Positions 55,119 through 63,418 of a stretch of 64,000 nt of DNA are shown here, piece by piece (the stretch's first letter is position 1; each line of letters opens with the position of its first letter). The stretch lies in contig WTGO01000069.1 of the NCBI GenBank assembly GCA_011523515.1, positions 1 through 64,000 of the forward strand, given 5' to 3'. The position numbers and the translations under genes were made by a program. Origin of the DNA: Chloroflexota bacterium. Lineage in GTDB: Bacteria > Chloroflexota > Anaerolineae > Aggregatilineales > Phototrophicaceae. The notes under the pieces are model-generated. The model saw only the letters and a list, made by a program, of their open reading frames with translations. It had not been told where the DNA came from and did not search any database.

Positions 55119-56579
55119 GTCCGCGGATGAATCGCGCAGCGTATAGTGCGTGCCTTTGTTCGCGCCCAATTTATTGAGAATGCCCTTTTCGACGAGATCC
55201 GCAAGATCCAGACGCAAAGTCTCCGCGGATACGGAATGGATCAGGCTGCGGTATTCTCGGTTCGTGATCTTGCCTCGGTCGCGAATGTACTGTAGCGCGC
55301 GGGCTTGGCGGTGGTTGGTATCGCGCGCCCACTCGGGCACTCGCGGTCGAATGCGCCCGTTGTGCAGCGCAACCGCGAAGCTGTAAGGGCGGGCGTCAAA
55401 TCGCGGCGGAGAATGCCCGGCTTGCTCCATGACCTCCAGCATCCGGTCAATGCCCAGCCCAAGCTCCTCGATATAGCCCCAATGGAACAATCCCCCAACC
55501 AAACGCGGATTGCGCGAAAAGTGCTCATCCTTGATGTTTTCTACAGTAATGAAGCCGGGCAGGCCGCCGGGCGATATCACCTCTAACCGGTCGGAAAACA
55601 TGCGCACCTCAATGCGGCGCCCGCGCAGTCGATAATCGCGATGGCAGATGGCGTTCACCAAGGCTTCGCGCACGGCAAATTGCGGGTATTCGAATGTTTC
55701 CTCGCGTTCCAGGCCTTTGACCACAGCGCTAATCGCCATCTCGCTCCAGACCAGATTCCAGGTCGCTTCAATGAGACGCGGCACCGACCCCGTGATTTCC
55801 TCGCGGCGGGTGTAGCCCGCAAAACCGTGCTCCCCGCGCGGCGTCGTGCCGACAAATCGGGCGAAGACGACGCTGCTCTGCGGCAGCCAGCGCTGCGGAT
55901 AATCGCTGAATAGCAGCAGGCCGCAAACCGTGGGCTTGCCATCGGCCGTAATTGCGCCAATCTCCGACAGCAGCCGATTAATATCGCCGGTGGAAGCGCG
56001 CTTCATGCGTTCGGCGCGCTTTTCCAGGTACTCGTCGATGATCTCGCGATTGAAGTCGTCGATAGTGGCGCCGGGCACTGCTTCCGTCTCGAAGTCGCCC
56101 GTGTTCTTGGCGCTGGCCAGGCGCAAGATCTCCTGCCCGCCCAAGGGACGGTTGCCCTCGCCGCTGCGAATGAGAACGCGGCCGTCGGCCAATGCATGTA
56201 ACTCGGTGCTGCGTGGTACGCGGATCGAGAACGCCGGTACCATCGGCTCGGCTTCCGTGGACTCGTGCGCTGCGCTTCCAAGATCGGCCCCATGTTCATT
56301 GACATCGCTGCCGTCTGGTTTAAGATGGATCGTCTCACAGCCGTCGATGACGACCGGCGGATTGTACAGATTGTCGGCCTGGCCCAGAATGCGATCGATT
56401 AATTCTCGCGCCGGGCGCTCCTCCGCAGGTGTGCCGTCGGCATTGACGCCGACCAAAATTGTACCGCCCTCGGTGTTGGCGAAGGCCACCAGATTTTCGG
56501 CGATGGCCTTGGCGTCCACGGTTCGAAGGAAGGCCATCCTTGGGCCCTCAACCGGCTCCATCAATGTGTCGTTAGACAT
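55101..56579 (-). CDS. AlbA_2/Schlafen-type ATP-binding transcriptional regulator
   Basis: The N-terminal AlbA_2 (divergent AAA_4) domain shows LVAFANTEGGTILVGVNADG. The C-terminal RecG-like HATPase_c_4 region shows REALVNAICHRDYRLRG, GRRIEVRMFSDRLEVISPGGLP and GYIEELGLGIDRMLE. A winged-helix-like tail follows (NREYRSLIHSVSAETLRLDLADLVEKGIL). Such proteins act as regulators or stress proteins. The start is chosen at ATG 56579 (492 residues). The ORF track starts at TTG 56618, which has no ribosome-binding site. The intergenic region upstream has a palindromic TATAAT. Confidence 0.82.
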   Translation of the reverse strand: MSNDTLMEPVEGPRMAFLRTVDAKAIAENLVAFANTEGGTILVGVNADGTPAEERPARELIDRILGQADNLYNPPVVIDGCETIHLKPDGSDVNEHGADLGSAAHESTEAEPMVPAFSIRVPRSTELHALADGRVLIRSGEGNRPLGGQEILRLASAKNTGDFETEAVPGATIDDFNREIIDEYLEKRAERMKRASTGDINRLLSEIGAITADGKPTVCGLLLFSDYPQRWLPQSSVVFARFVGTTPRGEHGFAGYTRREEITGSVPRLIEATWNLVWSEMAISAVVKGLEREETFEYPQFAVREALVNAICHRDYRLRGRRIEVRMFSDRLEVISPGGLPGFITVENIKDEHFSRNPRLVGGLFHWGYIEELGLGIDRMLEVMEQAGHSPPRFDARPYSFAVALHNGRIRPRVPEWARDTNHRQARALQYIRDRGKITNREYRSLIHSVSAETLRLDLADLVEKGILNKLGANKGTHYTLRDSSADKKDAP

Positions 56580-56658
56580 CAAATCGTCCGCCAAGCTAAT
56601 TGAGTAAATGTCGGTCAAGCACGTATATGGACCATAATCGCATTATGAATTATCTGAC

Positions 56659-56668
56659 ATTATAATGG
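56659..56668. promoter_or_regulatory. Palindromic -10 element shared by divergent genes
   Basis: CATTATAATG is a perfect 10-base palindrome containing TATAAT on both strands, midway between the AlbA_2 gene and the membrane protein gene. No good -35 is visible on either side. Confidence 0.3.
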
Positions 56669-56722
56669 GGATTTCACACGGAGTGACTGACTTTCAAAGT
56701 CATATTCGAGGGCTCAACCTAA

Positions 56723-58501
56723 ATGCTTGACCTTATCACGCCGATGTCGCAAGTGTTGCTGAGTTGGCTGCTGTTGTTTCTGCTCTTCAGCGGTCTAGGT
56801 ATGCTGCTCCTGAAACTGCTTGGCAAATCTTTCAAATCCGGCTGGGATTGGCTGGACAGCTTCTGGTTGGGCTGGGCGCTTTCGCTGGCCGTATTGCAAA
56901 TCTGGCATTTGGTCTTGCCCGTCAATGAAACGATTTTGCTGCTTCTCGCATTAATCGCGGCCTATCAACTGTTTTCTCTGCGAGCGTCTGCCGCTCGCCT
57001 GCTACACCGACTGAGCAACGAGCGCGCCTACATGCTGGTGATGGCGCCGCTGGCCTTGTGGATGTCGAATCGCGCGCTGGCTATGCCGACCGCTTACGAC
57101 ACTGGCTTCCGCGACATCCAGGCTGTTATGTGGCTCGACGCCTATCCGATTGTGCCGGGGCTCGGCAATCTATTTTCGTCCCTGGCGTTCAATCACTCCG
57201 TCTATCTTTATGACGCCTTGCTCGACGCGTCGATCTGGACCGGACGCTCCCATCATATCTCTACAGGTTTGCTGCTGATGGTCTATCTGGCGCAGGCGAC
57301 AAGATCGGCCCAGAATCTTCTTAACTGTCGGGCTGAGGGGGCCGTCCGCTGGTCTTGGATTCTCGCCGCCTTAACGATCCCGTACATCTTGTTCTACACC
57401 GTCGGACGGAGCGGCATTACGCATTTCTTGACCGATACAGTTGTCGATGTGGTTGGATTTGTCTGCGTGGCGTATATGTTGGATTTCTTCCAGGACCGGA
57501 ATCTTCGCGCATCGGACAGGCGCTTTCTGGTCTCGCGCCTGGCGATTCTAATTCTCGTGGGGCTGACCATCAAACAAACCTTCGTCGTATTCGGCCTGGC
57601 GCTCGCGGCGACGGTCTTGCGCGTCTGGCTGAAACGGGGCGGCTATAGCCAGGATCGCGCGCGCGCTGCCCGGTCGCTAAAATTGACCACGGTCTTGGGC
57701 TGCGTCATTATCGTGCCCTGGTTGGCCCGCGGTGTGCTTACAAGTGGCTATATTGCCTTTCCACAACCGGTGGGACGAGTAGAGGTAGACTGGGCCATTC
57801 CGCACGACCAGCTGCTAAGCAGGCAGCGAACCATGTCGACCAACACCCGTATTCGCGGCGGCGCGCAAGCTGAAGTACTCGGCTCTTGGGATTGGCTGGG
57901 GCCATGGCTGCGGAAGTTCGTCAGCAATATCATGCCCACCATGCTACCGTCTTTGATTTCTGCGGTCGCGTTCGGATTGTTCACGCTGGGCCGATTCCGC
58001 AACCGCGGCATGAATCGAGCGCGCGATCCCGGCGTGTTGGCGTTGGCGCCCATGCTTATCATGCTGGCTTTCTGGTTCTTCACATTTCCCGAACCCAAGT
58101 ATATTCGCTATATGCTCTGGAGCCTGGCCGCGGTTTCGGTCATACTGGTGTTTGAAGCGTGGTCGACGGTCAATTTACGACTGCGAATCCTTGCGGTAGC
58201 CGGATTGGCCGCGCTCTGCCTGGCCTACGTCGCGCTGCTCATCGTCGGTCGTCAAAGTTATCCGCTGCCAGCCGGGCCGGATGACGGTTATTACGACCAT
58301 TGGCCCGTACCCTACGATCAATACGTGACAAACAGCGGTCTTCAGCTTAATGTACCCAGGGGAGACGGGACGCAATGTTGGCAAGTGCCATTGCCATGCA
58401 CGCCTTATCCCGATGCCCGCCTGGAGGAGCGTGTGCCGGGCGAGCTGCGCCACGGATTCAGGATTGCAGGTATTGCAGAGGCGGCCACGGCCAGTGAATA
58501 A
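56723..58501 (+). CDS. Polytopic membrane protein, LIC_10190-like
   Basis: 592 residues with about 12-13 hydrophobic segments and an exported C-terminal tail of about 80 residues containing two Cys (QCWQVPLPC). The segment YDTGFRDIQAVMWLDAYPIV with GLGNLFSSLAFNHS after it resembles membrane proteins of the LIC_10190 type and, more distantly, the first loop of GT-C glycosyltransferases. A role in surface polysaccharide or glycolipid assembly is possible but not shown. Followed 54 bases later by a small membrane protein on the same strand. Confidence 0.75.
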   Translation: MLDLITPMSQVLLSWLLLFLLFSGLGMLLLKLLGKSFKSGWDWLDSFWLGWALSLAVLQIWHLVLPVNETILLLLALIAAYQLFSLRASAARLLHRLSNERAYMLVMAPLALWMSNRALAMPTAYDTGFRDIQAVMWLDAYPIVPGLGNLFSSLAFNHSVYLYDALLDASIWTGRSHHISTGLLLMVYLAQATRSAQNLLNCRAEGAVRWSWILAALTIPYILFYTVGRSGITHFLTDTVVDVVGFVCVAYMLDFFQDRNLRASDRRFLVSRLAILILVGLTIKQTFVVFGLALAATVLRVWLKRGGYSQDRARAARSLKLTTVLGCVIIVPWLARGVLTSGYIAFPQPVGRVEVDWAIPHDQLLSRQRTMSTNTRIRGGAQAEVLGSWDWLGPWLRKFVSNIMPTMLPSLISAVAFGLFTLGRFRNRGMNRARDPGVLALAPMLIMLAFWFFTFPEPKYIRYMLWSLAAVSVILVFEAWSTVNLRLRILAVAGLAALCLAYVALLIVGRQSYPLPAGPDDGYYDHWPVPYDQYVTNSGLQLNVPRGDGTQCWQVPLPCTPYPDARLEERVPGELRHGFRIAGIAEAATASE

Positions 58502-58555
58502 TGTCGCCACAAGCGCTATGCTAAGTCGTCCGATGAATGGCGCCGGAACCGCCCA

Positions 58556-59026
58556 ATGATGACCATATTGCCATTGATAATGTTTGCGGTGTCCTTGCTA
58601 TTCTTGCGCGCCTGCTTGATAACGCTGGGCTTCTACAAGGAACCCATCTTGTCTGCCTTTCAGCAATACGGCGACGAAGTGGGATTCAGCCCTCTGTTTG
58701 ATGCCTGCCTCTGGGGGCTTGTGCTTGCCTACTTAATCTTCACCCTGCTTGTGCCCTCATCGCTCTTGGTGCTGCTGGGCATTTTCGCCTTCGTCTTCTT
58801 CTTTATGCTGTATTGGCGTGTGCGAGACAATATCCTGCAGCACCCCGAGATATTCTTGCGCTTTCCCGGCTGGTACCGGGAAATCGTCGACCGCACCACG
58901 CGCGAGGAACGCCGCAAGCTGTCATATATGTGGCTGGGCTTGCCGCTGCGGACGCGCCTGCTTTACAACGCGCAGCACGAAGAATTCCGCAAATGGGTGG
59001 AACTGGTTGTGCTATCCGTCGCTTGA
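58556..59026 (+). CDS. Small membrane protein of unknown function
   Basis: 156 residues; not recognised. One hydrophobic segment near the N-terminus (PLIMFAVSLLFLRACLITLG) and a longer pair at about 60-97 (FDACLWGLVLAYLIFTLL, then LLVLLGIFAFVFFFMLYW) are followed by a charged cytoplasmic tail of about 60 residues (RVRDNILQH, TTREERRKLSY). ATGATG allows a start at 58556 or 58559. No strong ribosome-binding site, so it may be coupled to the larger membrane protein upstream. Confidence 0.65.
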   Translation: MMTILPLIMFAVSLLFLRACLITLGFYKEPILSAFQQYGDEVGFSPLFDACLWGLVLAYLIFTLLVPSSLLVLLGIFAFVFFFMLYWRVRDNILQHPEIFLRFPGWYREIVDRTTREERRKLSYMWLGLPLRTRLLYNAQHEEFRKWVELVVLSVA

Positions 59027-59065
59027 CTTAAGCGCTGTAGCCGCGCCAGCGCTAGAAGCACAAAC

Positions 59066-59086
59066 GACCCGGTTGATATCCGGGTC
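59066..59086 (-). terminator. Hairpin downstream of tRNA-Gln
   Basis: Perfect 7-bp stem GACCCGG/CCGGGTC with a 7-base loop, 10 bases past the tRNA 3' end. On the minus strand only GTTTG follows, so it is a weak terminator or a processing stop. It lies in the convergent gap with the small membrane protein gene. Confidence 0.5.
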
Positions 59087-59096
59087 GCGATTTCAG

Positions 59097-59168
59097 CTGG
59101 GAGACCTGGACTCGAACCAGGAATGGCGGATCCAGAGTCCGCTGTTTTGCCAATTAAACTATCTCCCA
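59097..59168 (-). tRNA. tRNA-Gln (anticodon CUG)
   Basis: 72-nt cloverleaf. Acceptor TGGGAGA/TCTCCCA is perfect. D stem GTTT/AAAC has GG in the loop. Anticodon stem GCGGA/TCCGC holds loop CTCTGGA with CTG at 34-36. T arm CCTGG-TTCGAGT-CCAGG. Discriminator G. The 3' CCA is not encoded. It lies 108 bases after gltX on the same strand, with its own promoter in between. Confidence 0.95.
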
Positions 59169-59181
59169 CCAACTGGCCACC

Positions 59182-59210
59182 ATGCTAGCAGCGATAGCGA
59201 GATCATTCAA
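59182..59210 (-). promoter_or_regulatory. Predicted promoter of tRNA-Gln
   Basis: Minus-strand TTGAAT (4 of 6), 17-base spacer, and an extended -10 TGCTAGCAT (TAGCAT 4 of 6). The -10 ends 13 bases before the mature tRNA 5' end, so transcription would begin within a few bases of it. Confidence 0.5.
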
Positions 59211-59276
59211 GACTCGGGCGGGCAAGACTGCCAGACTCGCTTAGACAGCGACAGCAGAAGCGCGAGCAGCTGGCGC

Positions 59277-60770
59277 TTAAGATGCTGGCTGGCGCAGCGC
59301 CTGCAGCGCCAACTCAATGCGCCGGATAGACTCCGCGCGGCCCAGTATCTCCATGGTTTCGAATGTCGGCGGCGATACTCGCTGGCCGGTTACCGCCGCG
59401 CGCAGGGAGCCGAATACCTGTCCGTTCTTGTAGCCGGTCGCCTTCGCGTAAGCAGCCATGGCGCTGTATTGCGCCTCGTGGCTGAATTCGTCCAAATCCT
59501 CCAACACTGGAAGTGAGCCGCTCAGCACCGCGGCTGTACCGGCGCTATCCATCTTGCGCTGGATTAAAATCTCGGTCGGTGGCGCTTCGAATGCTTCCCA
59601 ATCGGCGAAAAAGAAGCCCGCCATAGGCACGACTTCATTCAGCGTCTTCAGCCGCACTTGCAGCAGCGGCACGACGCGGCGCAGCCTATCGTCATCGACG
59701 GCGTATCCCGCCGCTTCCAGCACCGGCTTCAGTCGCCGCGCCAGGTCGTCAACGGTGGAATCCTGAATATACTGACTGTTTAGCCAGTCCAGTTTAGCGA
59801 TCGGGTAGGCGCTGTTGGCCGGGTTGACTGCCTCGAGTTTGAAGCGCTCTATCGCTGCGGCGGTGGAGAACACCTCGCGATTGTCTCCGAAATTCCAGCC
59901 GATATTGGTCAAGAAATTCATCACCGCTTCGGGCAGATATCCGGCGTCAATGAACTCATGCGCGAGCACGGGTACGCTCTTCCCATCAGCGGCGAACTGC
60001 TGTTTGCGTTTGCTGAGTTTGCCCTTGCCGTTGGGGTTCAGCAGCACCGGCAAGTGGGCGAATTGCGGCTTGTCCCAGCCCAACGCCTCCCAAATGCGAA
60101 TATGCAGCGGATAAGACGGCAGCCATTCCACCGCGCGCGTCACATGCGATATCTTCATGTGGTAATCATCTACGATATGCGCCAGATGATAGGTGGGGAA
60201 GCCATCCGACTTTAGCAGAACCGCGTCCTGCAATTGGGCATTATCAAAGACGACATCGCCGCGAATCAAGTCGACGCCGGTAGTCTGTCCGCTCCGGGGC
60301 ATCTTGAAGCGGATGACATAGGGCTTGCCCTGGGCTTCCAGATTGTCAGCCTGCGCGGTTGACAGGTCTCGATAGCGCCGGTCGTAGCCGCCGCCGGACG
60401 CGCGCATCTCGGCCAATTCTTCAGACGTGGCGAAACACTTGTACGCCTGTCCTTTCTCAACCAGCCATTTAGCCCAAGTCTGATACAACTCCAGGCGTTC
60501 CGACTGAATGTAGGGCCCGTACTCGCCGCCAATGCGCGGCCCTTCGTCGATATCCATGCCCAGCCACGCGAAGGACTCCAGTATACGTTCCAGCGAACCG
60601 GGCACGCTGCGTTTTTGGTCGGTGTCTTCGATGCGCAGGATAAACTGACCGCCGTGATGACGGGCAAATAACCAACCGAACAGCGCCGAGCGGATGCCGC
60701 CTATATGCTGAGGACCGGTTGGGCTGGGGGCATAGCGCGTCCGCACAGGATTGCCAGGGCGTATGCTCAC
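59277..60770 (-). CDS. gltX: Glutamyl-tRNA synthetase
   Basis: Class I synthetase that charges tRNA-Glu and, in bacteria lacking GlnRS, also tRNA-Gln. 497 residues from GTG at 60770, chosen because AGGAG lies eight bases upstream and the product starts just before RTRYAPSPTGPQHIGG. The ORF-track start at 60854 lies inside rodA. The HIGH motif reads HIGG and the KMSKS motif KLSKR. LRIEDTDQKR is the usual catalytic segment. The adjacent tRNA-Gln fits a non-discriminating enzyme, but GatCAB is not in view to confirm it. Confidence 0.95.
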   Translation of the reverse strand: MSIRPGNPVRTRYAPSPTGPQHIGGIRSALFGWLFARHHGGQFILRIEDTDQKRSVPGSLERILESFAWLGMDIDEGPRIGGEYGPYIQSERLELYQTWAKWLVEKGQAYKCFATSEELAEMRASGGGYDRRYRDLSTAQADNLEAQGKPYVIRFKMPRSGQTTGVDLIRGDVVFDNAQLQDAVLLKSDGFPTYHLAHIVDDYHMKISHVTRAVEWLPSYPLHIRIWEALGWDKPQFAHLPVLLNPNGKGKLSKRKQQFAADGKSVPVLAHEFIDAGYLPEAVMNFLTNIGWNFGDNREVFSTAAAIERFKLEAVNPANSAYPIAKLDWLNSQYIQDSTVDDLARRLKPVLEAAGYAVDDDRLRRVVPLLQVRLKTLNEVVPMAGFFFADWEAFEAPPTEILIQRKMDSAGTAAVLSGSLPVLEDLDEFSHEAQYSAMAAYAKATGYKNGQVFGSLRAAVTGQRVSPPTFETMEILGRAESIRRIELALQALRQPAS

Positions 60771-60819
60771 GGTTGCAACTCCTAAGGGTGTACGCGAAAT
60801 ATAGGGCTTGGCTGCTCGG

Positions 60820-61920
60820 TCAGATGTTGATGCGCCGGCGGCGCACAATGACACTTTGCACCAGGCCGATGCCCACCATGGTAAACAGCAGCGATGTCCC
60901 GCCCGAGCTGACGAAAGGCAGCGTAAGCCCTGTCACCGGCAGCAGGTTCAGATTCATGCCGATTGACACCGTCGCCTGAAAAAAGATCATGGCGGCCACA
61001 CCGTAACATATCATGCTGCCCAGCGGGTCGCTCGCCTCTCGGGCGCCCTTCAGAATCCGCGTGAGCACGATGGCGAACATACCCAGCAGGGCAACGCCGC
61101 CGACCATGCCAAACTCATGCGCGATCACGCTGAAAATGAAGTCAGTATGGCGGACGCGCAAGAAACGGCCCGTATTCTGCGAGCCGACGTAGTAGCCCTT
61201 GCCCAGAACGCCGCCCGACCCAATGCTGATTAGCGCCTGATTGATATTGTAGTAGGCGTCAGACGCCGTATCCGGCGCCAGAAATGTCTCGACCCGCAGC
61301 CGCTGATAGGGCGGCAGCAGCGGGAAAACAGCGACCAGGATTATCAGCCCGGCGCTAAGAAAAAGCGCAATATGACGCAGCCGCAAGCCGGCTGACCAGA
61401 TGATCACCGCCCAAATCACCAGAAACACTATCGTCGTGCCCAGATCGGGCTGGAAGAATATCAGCGCTGCAGGTAAGGCCATATGCAGCATGCTGCGCAG
61501 CACGGTCGACAGCCTGCCGAGATCGAGATAGCGCTCAGCCAGGTATTGCGACAGCGTAATGATCATCATGATCTTGCCGATTTCCGAGGGCTGCAGCCGT
61601 ATGCCGACGTTCAGCCAGCGCTTGGCCCCACCGGCGCCTTCGACGCCGAAAACCTGGACCAGCAGCAGCAGGATGATCATCGCGGCGTAGATCCAGGCGC
61701 TGATGCCGCCCAGCAAGCGATAATCGATGGCCGCCACAACGATGGCCACCGTAAAGCCTATGAGCGCGTAGTTCCGCTGATCCGGCACGCGGCTGATGAT
61801 GTCGTCGTCGATCGCGTCCTGCGTGGCGCTGTCGATCATCAGGATGCCGAATACGACCAGAGCAACCGTGGCCGCAAACAGCACATAATCGAATCGGCGC
61901 CAGAGACTGATCGGTTCCAT
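60820..61920 (-). CDS. rodA: Rod-shape determining SEDS protein RodA
   Basis: Peptidoglycan glycosyltransferase of the SEDS family, 366 residues with about ten membrane segments. The signatures are ALIFFQPDLGTTIVFLV with the catalytic-loop Asp, LQPSEIGKIMMI, and GLTLPFVSSGGTSLL near the C-terminus. The length and lack of a long cytoplasmic tail favour RodA over FtsW. It lies with minCDE and gltX. Its stop is 49 bases before gltX, so the two are co-transcribed. Confidence 0.92.
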   Translation of the reverse strand: MEPISLWRRFDYVLFAATVALVVFGILMIDSATQDAIDDDIISRVPDQRNYALIGFTVAIVVAAIDYRLLGGISAWIYAAMIILLLLVQVFGVEGAGGAKRWLNVGIRLQPSEIGKIMMIITLSQYLAERYLDLGRLSTVLRSMLHMALPAALIFFQPDLGTTIVFLVIWAVIIWSAGLRLRHIALFLSAGLIILVAVFPLLPPYQRLRVETFLAPDTASDAYYNINQALISIGSGGVLGKGYYVGSQNTGRFLRVRHTDFIFSVIAHEFGMVGGVALLGMFAIVLTRILKGAREASDPLGSMICYGVAAMIFFQATVSIGMNLNLLPVTGLTLPFVSSGGTSLLFTMVGIGLVQSVIVRRRRINI

Positions 61921-61955
61921 CGGACAGGCAATTCTACGTCAATAGCTGAACAACA

Positions 61956-61961
61956 ATTATA
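61956..61961 (-). promoter_or_regulatory. -10 element of a rodA-gltX promoter
   Basis: Perfect minus-strand TATAAT in the 156-base gap between minE and rodA, about 36 bases before the rodA ATG. No convincing -35 is seen. It suggests that rodA-gltX can be transcribed independently of minCDE. Confidence 0.4.
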
Positions 61962-62076
61962 CTGTATGCGTGGCTGGCAAACAGGGTGGACGTGATTCGC
62001 TGCGCGCGGCAACAGTCCGCTGGACGACGAGCGCCGCAGAACGTACGCAGCGCAATAGCGCGCTTGACCAGGGGAT

Positions 62077-62547
62077 CTACCTTTTGTCCGCGTCCTCGGC
62101 TTCGTCTGTCTCGGGCCTGCTTTCTCCATCGGCGGCGGTATCGGCATCGTCGACTTCGCTCTCAGTCGACTCAACTTCAAGATTGACTACGTCATCGCTT
62201 GCTTGGGGCGACTTCCCCGCGCCATTTGATTCAGCGCTGGATGAATCGCTGGCAGCGCTCTCGGGGCGCAACTCCATTTGGATTTGCTGCTTTTCCTTGG
62301 CAAAAGGAATCTCTGCCACCAGCTTGCTATGCGTGCGATCGCGCTGCTCCAAGGCGATTTCCACCCGGTCCTGATCGACGACCAAGTACTTGACGATCAC
62401 CGCCAGAATCTCCCGCTTCATCTCCTCCATGCGCTGCGGCGGCAGATTGATGCGGTCGTGCTGGAGCACAAAATGGAGCCGATTTTTCGCGGTGGCGCCG
62501 CTGCCTTTTTTCGCTCGACCAAACAGGCGATTCAAGAGGCTGGTCAT
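62077..62547 (-). CDS. minE: Cell division topological specificity factor MinE with long acidic tail
   Basis: Stimulates MinD ATPase and drives Min pattern formation at the membrane. Residues 1-90 are a complete MinE: membrane-targeting MTSLLNRLFGR, the MinD-binding helix region KNRLHFVLQHDR, and the dimer domain MKREILAVIVKYLVVDQDRVEI. About 65 extra residues follow, rich in Ser, Glu, Asp and Ala (SAASDSSSAES and EVDDADTAADGES), which is unusual since MinE is normally 80-100 residues. AAAGGA lies seven bases upstream. Last of the min genes, 55 bases after minD. Confidence 0.92.
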   Translation of the reverse strand: MTSLLNRLFGRAKKGSGATAKNRLHFVLQHDRINLPPQRMEEMKREILAVIVKYLVVDQDRVEIALEQRDRTHSKLVAEIPFAKEKQQIQMELRPESAASDSSSAESNGAGKSPQASDDVVNLEVESTESEVDDADTAADGESRPETDEAEDADKR

Positions 62548-62602
62548 GGGTCAATCCTTTACTGGTAGCACCTGCTAATGATGTTATGTATGCGGCTTGT
62601 CT

Positions 62603-63400
62603 CTACCGACCTTCGATTAGCCTCACCAAGCGTCGGAAAAACCCGGCATCTTCTTCAAGGTTCATAAAAGGCACGTCTTCCCCGGTCAGCCGCCGCGCAA
62701 CATTGTTGAAGGCCATACCGGCTTTGGAATCCGTATTCATGGTGACCGGAACACCGCTATTCGATGCCGAAAGCACCAACTCGTCTTCCGGAATGATGCC
62801 GATGATCGAGAGGCCCAGAATGTCGATTACATCGTCCGACGAGAGCATCTCGCCTTTCTTGACCAGTTCGGGTTTGATGCGGTTGAGGATCAGGCGGCCC
62901 GGTCCCTTCTCCGCCGCCTCGATCAGGCCGGTAATGCGATCGGCATCGCGCACCGCCGATACCTCTGGATTGGTCACGATCAGCACTTCGTCCGCCGGTT
63001 CCAGCGCATTGCGAAATCCCCGTTCAATGCCGGCTGGCGAATCAATCAAAACAAAATCATGCTCATCGCGCAATTCGTCGGTCAGCTTGACCATGTCTTC
63101 CGGGCTGACCGCCATTTTGTCACGCGTTTGCGCCGCGGGGATCAGAAACAGGTCTTCAAACTTCTTGTGCTTGATCATGCTCTGCCGCAGCTTGCTTCGG
63201 CCTTCAACGATGTCGACCAGATCGTAGACAATCCGGTTCTCTAAACCCATGATGACGTCCAGGTTGCGTAAACCGATATCGGCATCGATTACGACAACTT
63301 TCTTGCCCAGGCTCGCCAGGGAAATCCCAAGATTGGCGGTAGCGGTGGTCTTGCCGACGCCGCCTTTACCGGATGAAATCGTTACAACTCTCCCTGCCAT
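62603..63400 (-). CDS. minD: Septum site-determining ATPase MinD
   Basis: Membrane-cycling ATPase that recruits MinC, 265 residues. The deviant Walker A is SGKGGVGKTTATAN (residues 9-22), with VVVIDADIGLRNLD and VLIDSPAGIERGF as the other nucleotide-site motifs. The C-terminal amphipathic membrane helix is the segment GFFRRLVRLIEGR. AAAGGA is six bases upstream of the ATG. It sits between minC and minE. Confidence 0.96.
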   Translation of the reverse strand: MAGRVVTISSGKGGVGKTTATANLGISLASLGKKVVVIDADIGLRNLDVIMGLENRIVYDLVDIVEGRSKLRQSMIKHKKFEDLFLIPAAQTRDKMAVSPEDMVKLTDELRDEHDFVLIDSPAGIERGFRNALEPADEVLIVTNPEVSAVRDADRITGLIEAAEKGPGRLILNRIKPELVKKGEMLSSDDVIDILGLSIIGIIPEDELVLSASNSGVPVTMNTDSKAGMAFNNVARRLTGEDVPFMNLEEDAGFFRRLVRLIEGR

Positions 63401-63418
63401 TCGGCGTCCTTTCTCGGT

